A DNA stretch of 64,000 nt from assembly GCF_016427565.1 (NCBI RefSeq), contig NZ_JAELXT010000012.1, positions 1-64,000 on the forward strand, written 5' to 3'. Position 1 is the first letter of the stretch, and every line of letters starts with the position of its first letter. Source of the stretch: Microvirga splendida. Lineage in GTDB: Bacteria > Pseudomonadota > Alphaproteobacteria > Rhizobiales > Beijerinckiaceae. Shown here in pieces: positions 1 to 10,188 of the stretch. The translations under genes and the position numbers were made by a program. The notes under the pieces are model-generated. The model worked only from the letters and a program-made list of their open reading frames with translations, searched no databases and was not told the origin of the DNA.

Positions 1-47
1 CCCATGGAGAACTTGGCCCATAGCGCGTCCCTCCATCCTGAGGATAA

Positions 48-491
48 TATCGCACCATCAAACCCTGGGATCAAACATCTCTAGCTCAAGTCAAGAAAAC
101 AGCGGAGATATGCCAAGCCTACGAGCCGCAATTAGCTGCAAAGCTAAAAGCCGATGTCAGTGCCGGTCTGGAAGCGCTCGATTCATCCAACAATACCTGC
201 AACGCGAAATCGAGGGCCGATCTTCTGGCTGAGAAACGTTGCATGGACTCACAAAAGGCAACCAAAGCCAAGAATGAAATGTTTCAGAGGGCACAGGTCA
301 ATTATAACACTAATAAAAATAATCATACGTTATGCTCATGGTTGAAAGTATCTCTTGAATACTTCAATGATGCCGAAAGAACACAGAAGCTCTGTGAAGC
401 CGCCTCGGGGACTGGCGAACCCTCCAAGGCGCCCGAGATTCGGAGCTGGATTCAGCAAACAAAAACAAAGCAGAAAGAATTGTGTAAATAA
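48..491 (+). pseudogene. AT-rich Cys-containing hypothetical, N-terminus lost
   Basis: An open frame runs from just after an in-frame TAA (45-47) to the stop at 489-491. The first ATG is only at 243, which would give an 82-aa protein. The translated stretch before that ATG looks equally protein-like. The whole frame carries six spaced cysteines (motifs EIC, NTC, KRC, TLC, KLC, ELC) in a hydrophilic, helix-prone, Lys/Gln-rich context, as in small exported disulfide proteins, yet no signal peptide precedes it. Base composition is visibly more AT-rich than the neighbouring genes. I read it as the remnant of a horizontally acquired secreted protein whose 5' end was lost or frameshifted. A short real protein from 243 is the alternative. 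No family recognised. Confidence 0.3.
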
Positions 492-656
492 TCTACATAA
501 TTAATGCCGAAATCCGTTCATTATCTACTACAGCCCTTTGCAACACTCCAAGCCATTGACGGCCCCGCAACTTTAGATCAGTCTTCCATAGATCGTATGG
601 AGGCTCTCCGGCGGTCGGTCGAGGGAGTCTTCCCGTTCTCGCGTGGAAGATTGTTC

Positions 657-1919
<1,263 letters not shown>

Positions 1920-2060
1920 CGCGACGAGCCATGACGCGGGTGCCGGCTTGCCGCCGGTGCCCGCTTCGTTTTTAACCTTATCCCGAACCGCCCTGCCCAG
2001 GGTTGATGTGTTGCCTGAAGACTGTGCTATCGCATCCCCACCGAGACGCCGGAGCCCTGA

Positions 2061-3314
2061 GTGACCGACCAGCCTGACCTGTCGCCCGACACCAAAGCCG
2101 CCCGCAGCCTGCTCTCCGCCGCCGCGGTGCGGGACCGCTCGCACCAGCTTCTGCAGGCGGGTCTCGAAGGCCGCCTCCAGCACTTCACGGTCGATCTCGA
2201 GCGGCTCGAGCCTTGCGCCGACGAGGTCGTGAGGACGATCCGCGAGGCCTATCCTTCCCTCGACATTCCCTTCCATGCCCGCTGGCGCCACTTCGCCGCC
2301 GGAGGGCATGAGCGCTGGGGCGCGGTGATGCATGGCGCAGCATGGGAGTCGGCGGCCGAGATGGGCCGCGCCGCCTTCGACCTCGCCATCGTGTCGGTGC
2401 TGCTCGATGCCGGCGCCGGCGCGCAATGGCGCTACGAGGAGGGCCGCACGGGGGAGACTTATATCCGCTCCGAAGGGCTTGCGGTGGCAAGCTTCGACAT
2501 GTTCGTGAGCGGCGCCTTTTCCAGCCGGCCCGAGGATCCGTTCCGCGTCGATGCGGACGTGCTGATGACGCTGACGCCCGAAGATCTGGCCGAAGGCTTC
2601 CAGGTCTCGGGCGACAACCCGCTCGTCGGGCTGGAGGGTCGCGCCGCGCTGCTCAACCGCCTCGGGCGCACGGTTGCGACCAACCCCGACATTTTCGGCC
2701 AGGGCGACGATCCACGCCCCGGCGGCCTGTTCGACGTCATCGCTGCAACCGCCACGGACGACCGCATCAAGGCGACGGCGATCCTGGAGGCGCTGCTCAC
2801 CTATCTGGGCCCGATCTGGCCGGGCCGCATCACGCTTGGCGGTGTCGACCTCGGCGACACATGGCGCCATCCGCTCGTCCAGACGCCGGATGCCACGAAC
2901 GGGCTCATCCCGTTCCACAAGCTCTCGCAGTGGCTCTCCTATTCGCTCATCGAGCCGCTCGAATGGGCGGGCTTCTCCGTGATCGAGATCGACGGCCTCA
3001 CGGGCCTGCCGGAATACCGCAACGGCGGCCTGTTTCTCGACACCGGCGTGATCGCCCTGAAGGATGCGGCCGATGCAGGCCGCGCCCATGCGGTGGATTC
3101 ACCGCTCGTCGTGGAATGGCGGGCCTTGACGGTGGCCCTTCTCGACCGCATTGCCGAACCGATCCGCGCGAAGCTGGGATTCGCAGCAGCAGACTTCCCC
3201 CTGGCCAAGGCGCTCGAAGGCGGCACCTGGGCGACGGGGCGGCGGCTGGCGAAGGAGAAGCGCGGCGACGGCTCGCCCCCTCTCAGCGTGATCAGCGACG
3301 GGACGGTGTTTTAG
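2061..3314 (+). CDS. DUF1688 / URC4 family protein
   Basis: 417 aa from a GTG start with GGAG ten bases upstream; the stop at 3314 directly precedes the upp reading frame. The protein is soluble, with no signal peptide or membrane segment, and I see no classical catalytic motif. It is full length for DUF1688. Fungal URC4 belongs to this family and is required, with URC1 and a uracil phosphoribosyltransferase, for growth on uracil as nitrogen source; bacterial homologues sit in the same three-gene cluster. Here all three lie in order on one strand, so a role in opening or hydrolysing a uracil-derived intermediate is inferred from context. The biochemical activity remains unassigned. Confidence 0.85.
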   Translation: MTDQPDLSPDTKAARSLLSAAAVRDRSHQLLQAGLEGRLQHFTVDLERLEPCADEVVRTIREAYPSLDIPFHARWRHFAAGGHERWGAVMHGAAWESAAEMGRAAFDLAIVSVLLDAGAGAQWRYEEGRTGETYIRSEGLAVASFDMFVSGAFSSRPEDPFRVDADVLMTLTPEDLAEGFQVSGDNPLVGLEGRAALLNRLGRTVATNPDIFGQGDDPRPGGLFDVIAATATDDRIKATAILEALLTYLGPIWPGRITLGGVDLGDTWRHPLVQTPDATNGLIPFHKLSQWLSYSLIEPLEWAGFSVIEIDGLTGLPEYRNGGLFLDTGVIALKDAADAGRAHAVDSPLVVEWRALTVALLDRIAEPIRAKLGFAAADFPLAKALEGGTWATGRRLAKEKRGDGSPPLSVISDGTVF

Positions 3315-3350
3315 ATGAATCAGCATACGACGATCAAAGAGGGAAAAAAC

Positions 3351-3980
3351 ATGCAGGGCGTCACGGTGGTCGATCATCCGCTGGTTCAGCACAAGCTGAC
3401 CCTGATGCGGGACAAGCAGCGTTCGACGAAGGGCTTCCGCCAGCTCCTCAACGAGATCGGCATGCTGCTCTGCTACGAGGTCACCCGCGACCTGCCTATG
3501 GAGCGCATCGAAATCGAGACGCCGATGACCACCATGGAAGGCGCGCAGATCGCCGGCAAGAAGCTGGTTCTCGCCCCGATCCTGCGCGCCGGCGTGGGCT
3601 TTCTCGACGGCATGCTCACCCTCGTGCCGGCCGCGCGTGTGGCGCATATCGGCCTCTACCGCGATCCGGAATCGCTCCAGGCGGTGGAATACTACTTCAA
3701 GGCGCCGTCCGATCTCGCCGACCGCATGGTGCTGGTGCTCGACCCGATGCTCGCCACCGCCAACTCGGCCGTGGCCGCCATCGAGCGCCTGAAGGAGCGC
3801 GGCGCCAAGGATCTGCGCTTCGTCTGCCTTCTTGCCGCCCCCGAGGGCATCGAGCGGCTGCGCAGCGCCCATCCGGACGTGCATATCTGGACGGCCGCCA
3901 TCGACGAGCGCCTAAACGACCACGGCTATATCGTGCCGGGTCTGGGCGATGCCGGCGACCGTATGTACGGAACGCGCTAG
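3351..3980 (+). CDS. upp: Uracil phosphoribosyltransferase
   Basis: 209 aa from the ATG at 3351, preceded by AGAGGG at good spacing; this matches the usual 208-209 aa. An in-frame ATG at 3315 would add 12 residues and has no clear ribosome site. It makes UMP from uracil and PRPP. The PRPP loop starts at residue 131 as DPMLATANS, where typical Upp has DPMLATGGS. The uracil-binding C-terminus [17 protein letters not shown] is intact. It lies directly after the URC4 gene, so it probably primes uracil for the URC degradation route as well as for salvage. The altered loop fits a specialised paralogue, but that is inference. Confidence 0.93.
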   Translation: MQGVTVVDHPLVQHKLTLMRDKQRSTKGFRQLLNEIGMLLCYEVTRDLPMERIEIETPMTTMEGAQIAGKKLVLAPILRAGVGFLDGMLTLVPAARVAHIGLYRDPESLQAVEYYFKAPSDLADRMVLVLDPMLATANSAVAAIERLKERGAKDLRFVCLLAAPEGIERLRSAHPDVHIWTAAIDERLNDHGYIVPGLGDAGDRMYGTR

Positions 3981-4022
3981 AGCCCGCGCGACTTATCCCG
4001 TCATCTCTCGCAACGGGGATTA

Positions 4023-4931
4023 TTGGCCTTGCGCTTCATCGTCGCTGACTGGGGAACCACCCGTTTTCGCGGCTATCTGATCGAGAACGAGACAGTTCTC
4101 GATCAGGTCTCGTCGGACGAGGGTGTTTCGGCCTTGCAAAAGGGCCAGCACCGTGACGTGTTCCTGCGCCAGTGCGGGCGCTGGCTGCAGGCTGAGCCCG
4201 ATGCGCCGGTGCTGCTCGTCGGCATGGTTGGCAGCCGCGAGGGCTGGGTCGAGGCGCCTTACGCCACCTGCCCCGCCGGTCCTGCGGAGATCGCCCGGGC
4301 GCTCGTGCCGGTGGATTTGGGAGAAGGCCGCAAGGGCTACATCATTCCGGGCCTGTTCTGCGAGCCGGCTCCCGGCGCCGCCGACGTGATGCGCGGCGAG
4401 GAAACGCTGGTTCTGGGCGCAGGCATCGAAGACGGGCTGATCTGCTCGGCCGGCACGCATCCCAAATGGATTCTGATGCGGGGCGGCCGCATCGAACGCT
4501 TTGCCACCTACATGACCGGCGAAATGTACGCCATCTTACGTGAGCATTCCATGATCGGCCGCCCGGCCACCGAGCCGGAAGATCCCAAAGGCTTCGATCT
4601 CGGCCTCGAGGCCGCCGAGCGCAATGCCGGCGAGGCCCGCGTCGGCCTGCTGCACCTTCTCTTCAGCGCCCGCGCATCGGTGGTGTCCAACCGCATGCAC
4701 AGCAGCCTGCTCGCGCCCTACCTGTCGGGCCTGCTCACCGGCGACGAGATCAACGGGGCGCTGGCCCAGTTCGGCCGCCCGGACTCCGTGACGATTCTCG
4801 CCGCGCCGGAGCGTGCGGAACTCTACGTCCACGCGCTCAAGCGCCACGGCATCAAGGCCGAGATCAAGGATACGCAGCAGGCCCTGATCGCGGGTCTCGC
4901 GCGGATTGTGCGCCAGCATGCGCTGGGCTGA
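4023..4931 (+). CDS. dgoK: 2-dehydro-3-deoxygalactonokinase
   Basis: 302 aa from a TTG start with GGGGAT just upstream. The N-terminus ADWGTTRFRGYLI is the phosphate-binding motif of the DgoK kinase family, and the full length matches. DgoK phosphorylates 2-keto-3-deoxygalactonate in the De Ley-Doudoroff galactonate pathway. Its usual partner, the KDPGal aldolase dgoA, is not adjacent; the neighbours are upp and an M17 aminopeptidase. It is either an orphan kinase serving a pathway encoded elsewhere or has drifted to a related keto-deoxy sugar acid. The family call is firm, the substrate less so. Confidence 0.85.
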   Translation: MALRFIVADWGTTRFRGYLIENETVLDQVSSDEGVSALQKGQHRDVFLRQCGRWLQAEPDAPVLLVGMVGSREGWVEAPYATCPAGPAEIARALVPVDLGEGRKGYIIPGLFCEPAPGAADVMRGEETLVLGAGIEDGLICSAGTHPKWILMRGGRIERFATYMTGEMYAILREHSMIGRPATEPEDPKGFDLGLEAAERNAGEARVGLLHLLFSARASVVSNRMHSSLLAPYLSGLLTGDEINGALAQFGRPDSVTILAAPERAELYVHALKRHGIKAEIKDTQQALIAGLARIVRQHALG

Positions 4932-4996
4932 CATACACTCCATTCGCCCTTAAGACTCACCCGAACACTCGTCCTTGAACGCTAAGGTCAAGCCTC

Positions 4997-6379
4997 ATGC
5001 CTCACCCCCTCCTCGCCTCCGCGAATGAATCCTCGAAGCCCATCTGGCTCGTGACCGAGCAGACATGGCCGGACATTGCGGGGCAGCTTCCGCAGTTGGC
5101 GCAGGGCTTTGCGAAGGCGCAGGGGTTTGCGGGCAAGGCCGGGAGCCACTGCCTGCTGCCGGATGCGGACGGCAATCTCCTGGGCGTCGCGTTCGGTCTC
5201 GGCGGCTCCGATGCAAAGAGCAACGATCCGTTCCTCCCTGGCAAGCTCCCGACCCTGCTGCCAGAAGACATCTACCGTTTCGAGACCGAAGCCCCGAACC
5301 CGACGCTCGCCACGCTTGCCTGGCTGCTCGGCGCCTACAGCTTCAACCGCTACCGCAAGCGCGGCGAGAAGGCCGTTCGCCTGGTGGTGCCGAACGGCGT
5401 GGATGCGGAGGATGCGGCGCGCATTGCCGATGCCGTGGTGGCAAGCCGCGATCTCGTCAACACGCCCACCAGCGATCTCGGCCCCGACGGCATTGAGGCG
5501 GCGGCGCGCCAGCTGGCGGAGCGCCATGGCGCTGCCTTCACCAGCATCGTCGGCGACGACCTGCTGGAGCGGAACTTTCCGATGATTCATGCGGTCGGCC
5601 GCGCGTCGATCACCCCGCCGCGCCTCATCGACTTCACCTGGGGCGACGCGAGCGCTCCGCGAATTACCCTCGTGGGTAAGGGCGTCGCCTTCGACACCGG
5701 CGGCCTCGACATCAAGCCCGCCTCCTCCATGCTGCTGATGCGCAAGGACATGGGCGGCGCGGCAGCCACGCTGGCGCTGGCCGACATGATTATGGGCGCC
5801 AAGCTCCCCGTGCGCCTGCGCGTGCTGATCCCCGCTGTCGAGAACGCGATTTCGAGCAATGCCTTCCGCCCCGGCGACATCCTGCCGAGCCGCAAGGGCA
5901 TCTCGGTGGAGATCGGCAACACGGATGCGGAAGGGCGCCTCATCCTGGCCGATGCCCTCGCGCTCGCCGACGAGGAGAGCCCCGATCTCATCGTCGATTT
6001 CGCAACCCTCACGGGCGCCGCCCGGGTAGCCCTCGGCCCCGAGCTGCCGCCCTTCTACACCGACGACGACACGCTCGCCGCCGACATCGCCCGCCACGGC
6101 AGCGCCGTGAACGATCCCGTCTGGCGCCTGCCGCTCTGGTATCCCTACCAAGCCCAGCTCGATTCCAAGTTCGCCGACATGAACAACACCGGCGGACCCA
6201 TGGGCGGCTCGATCACCGCGGCCCTGTTCCTGCGCCGCTTCGTGGAAGCCGCGAAGGCGCATGTGCATTTCGATATCTTCGCCTGGAACAACTCCACCCG
6301 GCCCGGACGGCCTGAGGGCGGCGAAGTGCAGGCAGCGCGCCTGATGTATGCTCTCCTAAGGGAACGTTACGCTTCCTAA
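4997..6379 (+). CDS. M17 leucyl aminopeptidase family protein
   Basis: 460 aa, a cytosolic two-zinc aminopeptidase. The catalytic lysine lies in VGKGVAFDTGGLDIK (Lys228), and the metal-binding signature NTDAEGRLILADAL covers residues 308-321. The N-terminal 160 residues are variable, as usual for the family. The next gene is an SH3-NlpC/P60 endopeptidase on the same strand 235 bp away; the two together suggest breakdown of short peptides, perhaps released murein peptides. It is shorter than E. coli PepA (503 aa), and I do not assign pepA or pepB. Confidence 0.92.
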   Translation: MPHPLLASANESSKPIWLVTEQTWPDIAGQLPQLAQGFAKAQGFAGKAGSHCLLPDADGNLLGVAFGLGGSDAKSNDPFLPGKLPTLLPEDIYRFETEAPNPTLATLAWLLGAYSFNRYRKRGEKAVRLVVPNGVDAEDAARIADAVVASRDLVNTPTSDLGPDGIEAAARQLAERHGAAFTSIVGDDLLERNFPMIHAVGRASITPPRLIDFTWGDASAPRITLVGKGVAFDTGGLDIKPASSMLLMRKDMGGAAATLALADMIMGAKLPVRLRVLIPAVENAISSNAFRPGDILPSRKGISVEIGNTDAEGRLILADALALADEESPDLIVDFATLTGAARVALGPELPPFYTDDDTLAADIARHGSAVNDPVWRLPLWYPYQAQLDSKFADMNNTGGPMGGSITAALFLRRFVEAAKAHVHFDIFAWNNSTRPGRPEGGEVQAARLMYALLRERYAS

Positions 6380-6614
6380 AGCATGGCAACAGGCCCTGCT
6401 TGCACTGGTCGTTCGAACCTTCAACTATGCGGTTCCGAACGAACGGTGGATCCGGCATCACCCCGGCCCCGAACCTCGGCAGGATCGCCCATGTGTCGTG
6501 TTGCAGGGGCCATTCAAGCATATGTGACGCTATCGAGAGTTATACAGTAGCTGGCGCTTTGGCTGTGGAGATGCTAGGAAACTCGATCATTGCTCGCGCC
6601 AAGGAGCCGACTCG

Positions 6615-7463
6615 ATGAGCTTTGAACGCCGTATTACCCCCGTCCGCGCCGATCTGGCTGATGAGCGCCTGCGTGGGCAGGTCGAGGCCGAGCGCTTCAC
6701 GTCGGGTACGGTCAAGCGCACCATAGCTTCCTTCTGCCCCCTGCATCGCCACCCCTCGCAAGAGGCGCGCATGGATACGCAGGCGATCTTCGGCGAGAGC
6801 GTGACCGTCTATGACGAGCACGAGGGCTATGCCTGGGTGCAACTGCACGATGACGGCTATGTGGGCTATGTGCCGAGCGCGGCCCTCGGCCAAGTTGGGC
6901 CGGAGCCGACCCACAAGGTCAGCGCAATCCGTACCTTCATCTATCCGGGTCCCAACCTGAAGCTGCCCTATCAAGATTACCTGACCTTGAACTCCAGGGT
7001 CACTGTTACGGAAACTCAGGGAGAGTACGCGCAACTTGCCACGGGAGGCTGGGTCTTCGCGGCGCACTTGAGCGACCTTGATGCGTATCAGGCGGATTAT
7101 GTCGGGATGGCCGAACGGTTCCTGCACACCCCTTACCTCTGGGGCGGCAAGACGAGCCTCGGTCTCGATTGCTCGGGATTGGTCCAGAGCGTGCTGACGG
7201 CAGCCGGCATCAAGGCTCCTCGCGACAGCGACATGCAGGAGCGCGATCTCGGCACGCCTGTCGAGGTGAAGCCGGACCTGAGCGGCCTGCAACGCGGAGA
7301 CCTCGTGTTCTGGGACGGTCACGTGGGCCTGATGATGGACGAAGCGAACCTCATCCACGCCACCGGCTACAGCATGACCGTGATGATCGAACCGCTCGCG
7401 GTGGCCGAAGAGCGCATCCGTCTGAGGAGCTACGGCCCGATCAGCGCGATCAAGCGGCTGTAA
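6615..7463 (+). CDS. SH3-domain NlpC/P60 endopeptidase
   Basis: 282 aa. Residues about 40-150 form one or two bacterial SH3-like domains, and the C-terminal half is an NlpC/P60 papain-like domain. The catalytic residues are visible: Cys186 in LDCSGLVQ, His236 in DGHVGLM and His248 in LIHATGYS. The architecture is that of YkfC-type gamma-D-glutamyl-L-diamino acid endopeptidases, which cut murein peptides. No signal peptide is evident, which fits a cytosolic recycling role. The start at 6615 follows AAGGAG; the first 30 residues (RRITPVRADLAD) are typical of the alphaproteobacterial family. It is convergent with the next gene. Confidence 0.9.
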   Translation: MSFERRITPVRADLADERLRGQVEAERFTSGTVKRTIASFCPLHRHPSQEARMDTQAIFGESVTVYDEHEGYAWVQLHDDGYVGYVPSAALGQVGPEPTHKVSAIRTFIYPGPNLKLPYQDYLTLNSRVTVTETQGEYAQLATGGWVFAAHLSDLDAYQADYVGMAERFLHTPYLWGGKTSLGLDCSGLVQSVLTAAGIKAPRDSDMQERDLGTPVEVKPDLSGLQRGDLVFWDGHVGLMMDEANLIHATGYSMTVMIEPLAVAEERIRLRSYGPISAIKRL

Positions 7464-7481
7464 GCGGACAGGTGCACGCCA

Positions 7482-7898
7482 TTAATCGCGCTGACCGAAA
7501 GGTATGCCTTCGGGCTCCTGGGGCAGCGCGTCCGTAATCTCCACCCAGGGGGCCTTGGAGCCGACATGATAATGCATGCCGGCTTTCATGCATGGATCAG
7601 AGTCGAGTGTGCCGAGCCGAAACCCGAGCACATTCGGATCCGCCTCATCGCGCTTGTAGATGGGCGAACCGCAGCAGCCGGCGAAGAAGCGCTGAACACC
7701 TGGACTCGATTGCCAACTGCGCAGCAAATCCTCACCGGCGGTGAAAGTAAGCGCGGCGGCATCCAGGCCTGCGGTTGTCCCGAAGCTTGATCCTGAATGC
7801 TTACGGCACCGCCAGCAATGGCAATACGTGATGGGACCTGAGAGCTGACCTTTGATCTCGTAGCGGATTTGCCCGCAGGCGCATGAGCCTTTCAGCAT
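7482..7898 (-). CDS. GFA family protein (CENP-V/GFA domain)
   Basis: 138 aa from the ATG at 7896-7898, preceded by GAAGGA. The zinc-ligand pattern of the GFA fold is clear: GSCACG near residues 4-9, CHCWRCRK around residue 26, then FAGCCGSP. The family is named after glutathione-dependent formaldehyde activation, but most members have no proven reaction, so I give only the fold. The conserved GSSFG segment and a C-terminal tail with HYHVGSKAPWVEI complete the domain. The gene is convergent with the NlpC/P60 gene (18 bp apart) and follows ghrA with a 28-bp gap, so it may be the last gene of the nucleoside/deo operon. Confidence 0.85.
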   Translation of the reverse strand: MLKGSCACGQIRYEIKGQLSGPITYCHCWRCRKHSGSSFGTTAGLDAAALTFTAGEDLLRSWQSSPGVQRFFAGCCGSPIYKRDEADPNVLGFRLGTLDSDPCMKAGMHYHVGSKAPWVEITDALPQEPEGIPFGQRD

Positions 7899-7926
7899 CG
7901 ACAGATCCTTCTCACAAGATCGCGTC

Positions 7927-8868
7927 TCAATATCCCCGCACCCGATCCACCACGGCGTCGAACGGCTCGCCCGCCTCATGGCGGCGGATCTGCTCGGCGA
8001 TGTAGCGCGCCGTCGCCTCGGGCTCGCTCGTCGCCGAGTTGTGCGGCGTGACCGTGACGCGCGGATGCGTCCAGAGCGGCGATTCCTCCGGCAGCGGCTC
8101 CGTCTCGAATACGTCGAGGGTTGCGGCCCGCAAGGTTCCGTCTTCGAGGCAGGAGAGGATGTCGGCCTCCACCTGCAGCTTGCCGCGCCCCGCATTGATC
8201 AGGATCGGCCCGCCGAGCCTGCCGTCGCGGGCGAGCTTCTCGAACAGGGAGCGGTCGAGGATGCCCTGCGTATCGGGCGTGAGCGGCATGAGGGCAATCA
8301 GGATATCCGTGCGGTTCAGGAACGGCACCAGCCCCTCCTCGCCCGCATAGACCTGGAAGCCTTCCACATCCTTTGCCGTGCGGCTCCAGCCGGCCACATC
8401 GAAGCCCATCATCTTCAGCTTGCGGGCGGAGTCCTGCCCCAGCACGCCGAAGCCCATGATGCCGACGCGCACATCGCCTGCAATCGGCGGGGCGCGATCC
8501 GGCTTCCAGCGCTTCGCTTTCTGGTCCTCGTCGAAGCGGCGCTGATCGCGCAGGTACATGAGGCAGTGCAGCACCATGTACTCGCTCATGCGGTGGGTGA
8601 GATCGTCCTGCGCCACGCGCACGATGGGCACGTCCGGCAGGTCGGGATAGCTCATCAGGTGATCGACGCCGGCGCCGAGCGAGAAGATCGCCTCGAGGTT
8701 CGGCAGGCCCGAGAGGCTTCCAGGCTTTGGCCCCCAGGTCGCCACGTAGCGGATTGCGTCCCTATCGAATTCCTCGCCGAGCACGACAATGTCGCGATCC
8801 GGCAGGTACCGCTTGAAGCGCTCGACCCAGGGCTGCGTCTGCCAGGTGACGGCAACGAGAAGGCTCAT
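7927..8868 (-). CDS. ghrA: Glyoxylate/hydroxypyruvate reductase A
   Basis: 313 aa D-2-hydroxyacid dehydrogenase of the GhrA branch. The NAD(P)-binding site is VGIMGFGVLGQDSARKL, the catalytic Arg lies in INAGRGK, and the catalytic His is in the C-terminal PHNSA motif. It reduces glyoxylate to glycolate and hydroxypyruvate to D-glycerate. It overlaps the end of the start codon region of deoA by 4 nt (8865-8868), so it is probably co-transcribed with the deo genes, although its substrate is not obviously a product of nucleoside breakdown. Malate synthase G, another glyoxylate enzyme, lies elsewhere in the window. Confidence 0.9.
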   Translation of the reverse strand: MSLLVAVTWQTQPWVERFKRYLPDRDIVVLGEEFDRDAIRYVATWGPKPGSLSGLPNLEAIFSLGAGVDHLMSYPDLPDVPIVRVAQDDLTHRMSEYMVLHCLMYLRDQRRFDEDQKAKRWKPDRAPPIAGDVRVGIMGFGVLGQDSARKLKMMGFDVAGWSRTAKDVEGFQVYAGEEGLVPFLNRTDILIALMPLTPDTQGILDRSLFEKLARDGRLGGPILINAGRGKLQVEADILSCLEDGTLRAATLDVFETEPLPEESPLWTHPRVTVTPHNSATSEPEATARYIAEQIRRHEAGEPFDAVVDRVRGY

Positions 8869-10187
8869 GCCGTGGCTCCTATGCGCTCGAGAATGCTCGG
8901 GCCTGAAGCGGCTTGTGCATCACCAATGCGATAAGCAGCACGCACAGCGCGCGCCGCCGCTTCGGCCGCGTCTTCGCTGCGGGCATGCACGATCGCGAGC
9001 GGACGCGAGGCATCGACTCTCTCGCCGACGGCAGCGAGCTCTGTGAGCCCGACCGCATGATCGATGGGATCCTGCGGACGCGTACGCCCCCCGCCGAGTG
9101 CCACCACGGCCACACCGACGTCGCGCGTGGCGATGCTCTGCACGATGCCGGAGCCCTCCGGGTGAATGGAACGAACGATGGGCGCTGCCTGCAGATGCTT
9201 CTCGTGATTGTCGAGGAAGTCGGCGGGGCCGCCGAGGGCGGACACCATGCGCTGGAAGACCTCGGCGGCCTTGCCCGATGCAATCGCATGCTCGATCTTC
9301 GCACGCGCCTCATCGATATCGGCAGCGAGCTTGCCGAGCACGAGCATCTCGGCGGAGAGTTCCACCGTCACCTCGTGGAAGCGCTTCTCACGGCGACGGC
9401 CGGTCAGGTAATCGACCGCATAAGCCATCTCGACCGCGTTGCCGGCAGCCGATGCGAGCGGTTCGTTCATGTCGGTCAGCAGCGCGCTCGTGGGCAGACC
9501 TGCGCCGTTGGCGACGAGCACGAGGCTCTGGGCGAGCTTTCTCGCATCGTCCGCATTGTCCATGAAGGCGCCGGAGCCGAACTTCACGTCCATCACGAGG
9601 CCCTGGAGGCCGGCAGACAGCTTCTTCGACAGGATGGAGGCGGTGATGAGGTCGATGGATTCCACCGTCGCCGTCACGTCGCGGATGGCATAGAGGCGCT
9701 TGTCGGCCGGCGCGAGATCGGCCGTCTGGCCGATGATGGCGCAGCCCACGTCGCGCGTGACACGGCGGAACGTGTCGAGATCGGGTTGCGTGACATAGCC
9801 CGGAATGGAATCGAACTTGTCCAGCGTGCCGCCCGTGTGGCCGAGGCCGCGCCCGGAGATCATCGGCACGTAGCCGCCGCAGGCGGCGACCGCCGGTCCG
9901 AGCGCAAGGCTCACCGTGTCGCCGACGCCGCCGGTGGAATGCTTGTCGAGCACCGGGCCGGGCAGGTCCCAGGTCAGCACCGTGCCCGAATTCATCATGG
10001 CGCGGGTGAGCGCCACGCGCTCCGGCACGGAGAGGCCGCGAAAGAAGATCGCCATGGCGAAGGACGCCGCCTGGCCCTCAGTCACACGGCCTGCGGTCAT
10101 TCCCTCGATGAACTGCTCGATGTGCTCCGCCTCGAGCGTGCCGCCGTCGCGCTTGCGGCGGATGATTTCCTGCGGAAGAAGGCTCAT
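8865..10187 (-). CDS. deoA: Thymidine phosphorylase
   Basis: 440 aa, the standard length for DeoA. The signature segment SGRGLGHTGGTLDKFDSIPG is present around residue 110 and the phosphate/base-binding KHSTGGVGDT near residue 82. It splits thymidine or deoxyuridine into free base plus deoxyribose-1-phosphate. It is the third of three catabolic genes (punA, deoC, deoA) that follow each other with overlaps or a 1-bp gap. Product uracil could be taken by the upp/URC set on the plus strand of this window. The start ATG at 10185-10187 sits just after the deoC stop with a GAAGAAG-like ribosome site. Confidence 0.96.
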   Translation of the reverse strand: MSLLPQEIIRRKRDGGTLEAEHIEQFIEGMTAGRVTEGQAASFAMAIFFRGLSVPERVALTRAMMNSGTVLTWDLPGPVLDKHSTGGVGDTVSLALGPAVAACGGYVPMISGRGLGHTGGTLDKFDSIPGYVTQPDLDTFRRVTRDVGCAIIGQTADLAPADKRLYAIRDVTATVESIDLITASILSKKLSAGLQGLVMDVKFGSGAFMDNADDARKLAQSLVLVANGAGLPTSALLTDMNEPLASAAGNAVEMAYAVDYLTGRRREKRFHEVTVELSAEMLVLGKLAADIDEARAKIEHAIASGKAAEVFQRMVSALGGPADFLDNHEKHLQAAPIVRSIHPEGSGIVQSIATRDVGVAVVALGGGRTRPQDPIDHAVGLTELAAVGERVDASRPLAIVHARSEDAAEAAARAVRAAYRIGDAQAASGPSILERIGATA

Positions 10188-10188
10188 G

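Noticed and set aside
504-656. N-terminal extension of the URC1-like protein
   Set aside because: In frame, but the residues do not resemble the family; the ATG at 657 has a better ribosome site.
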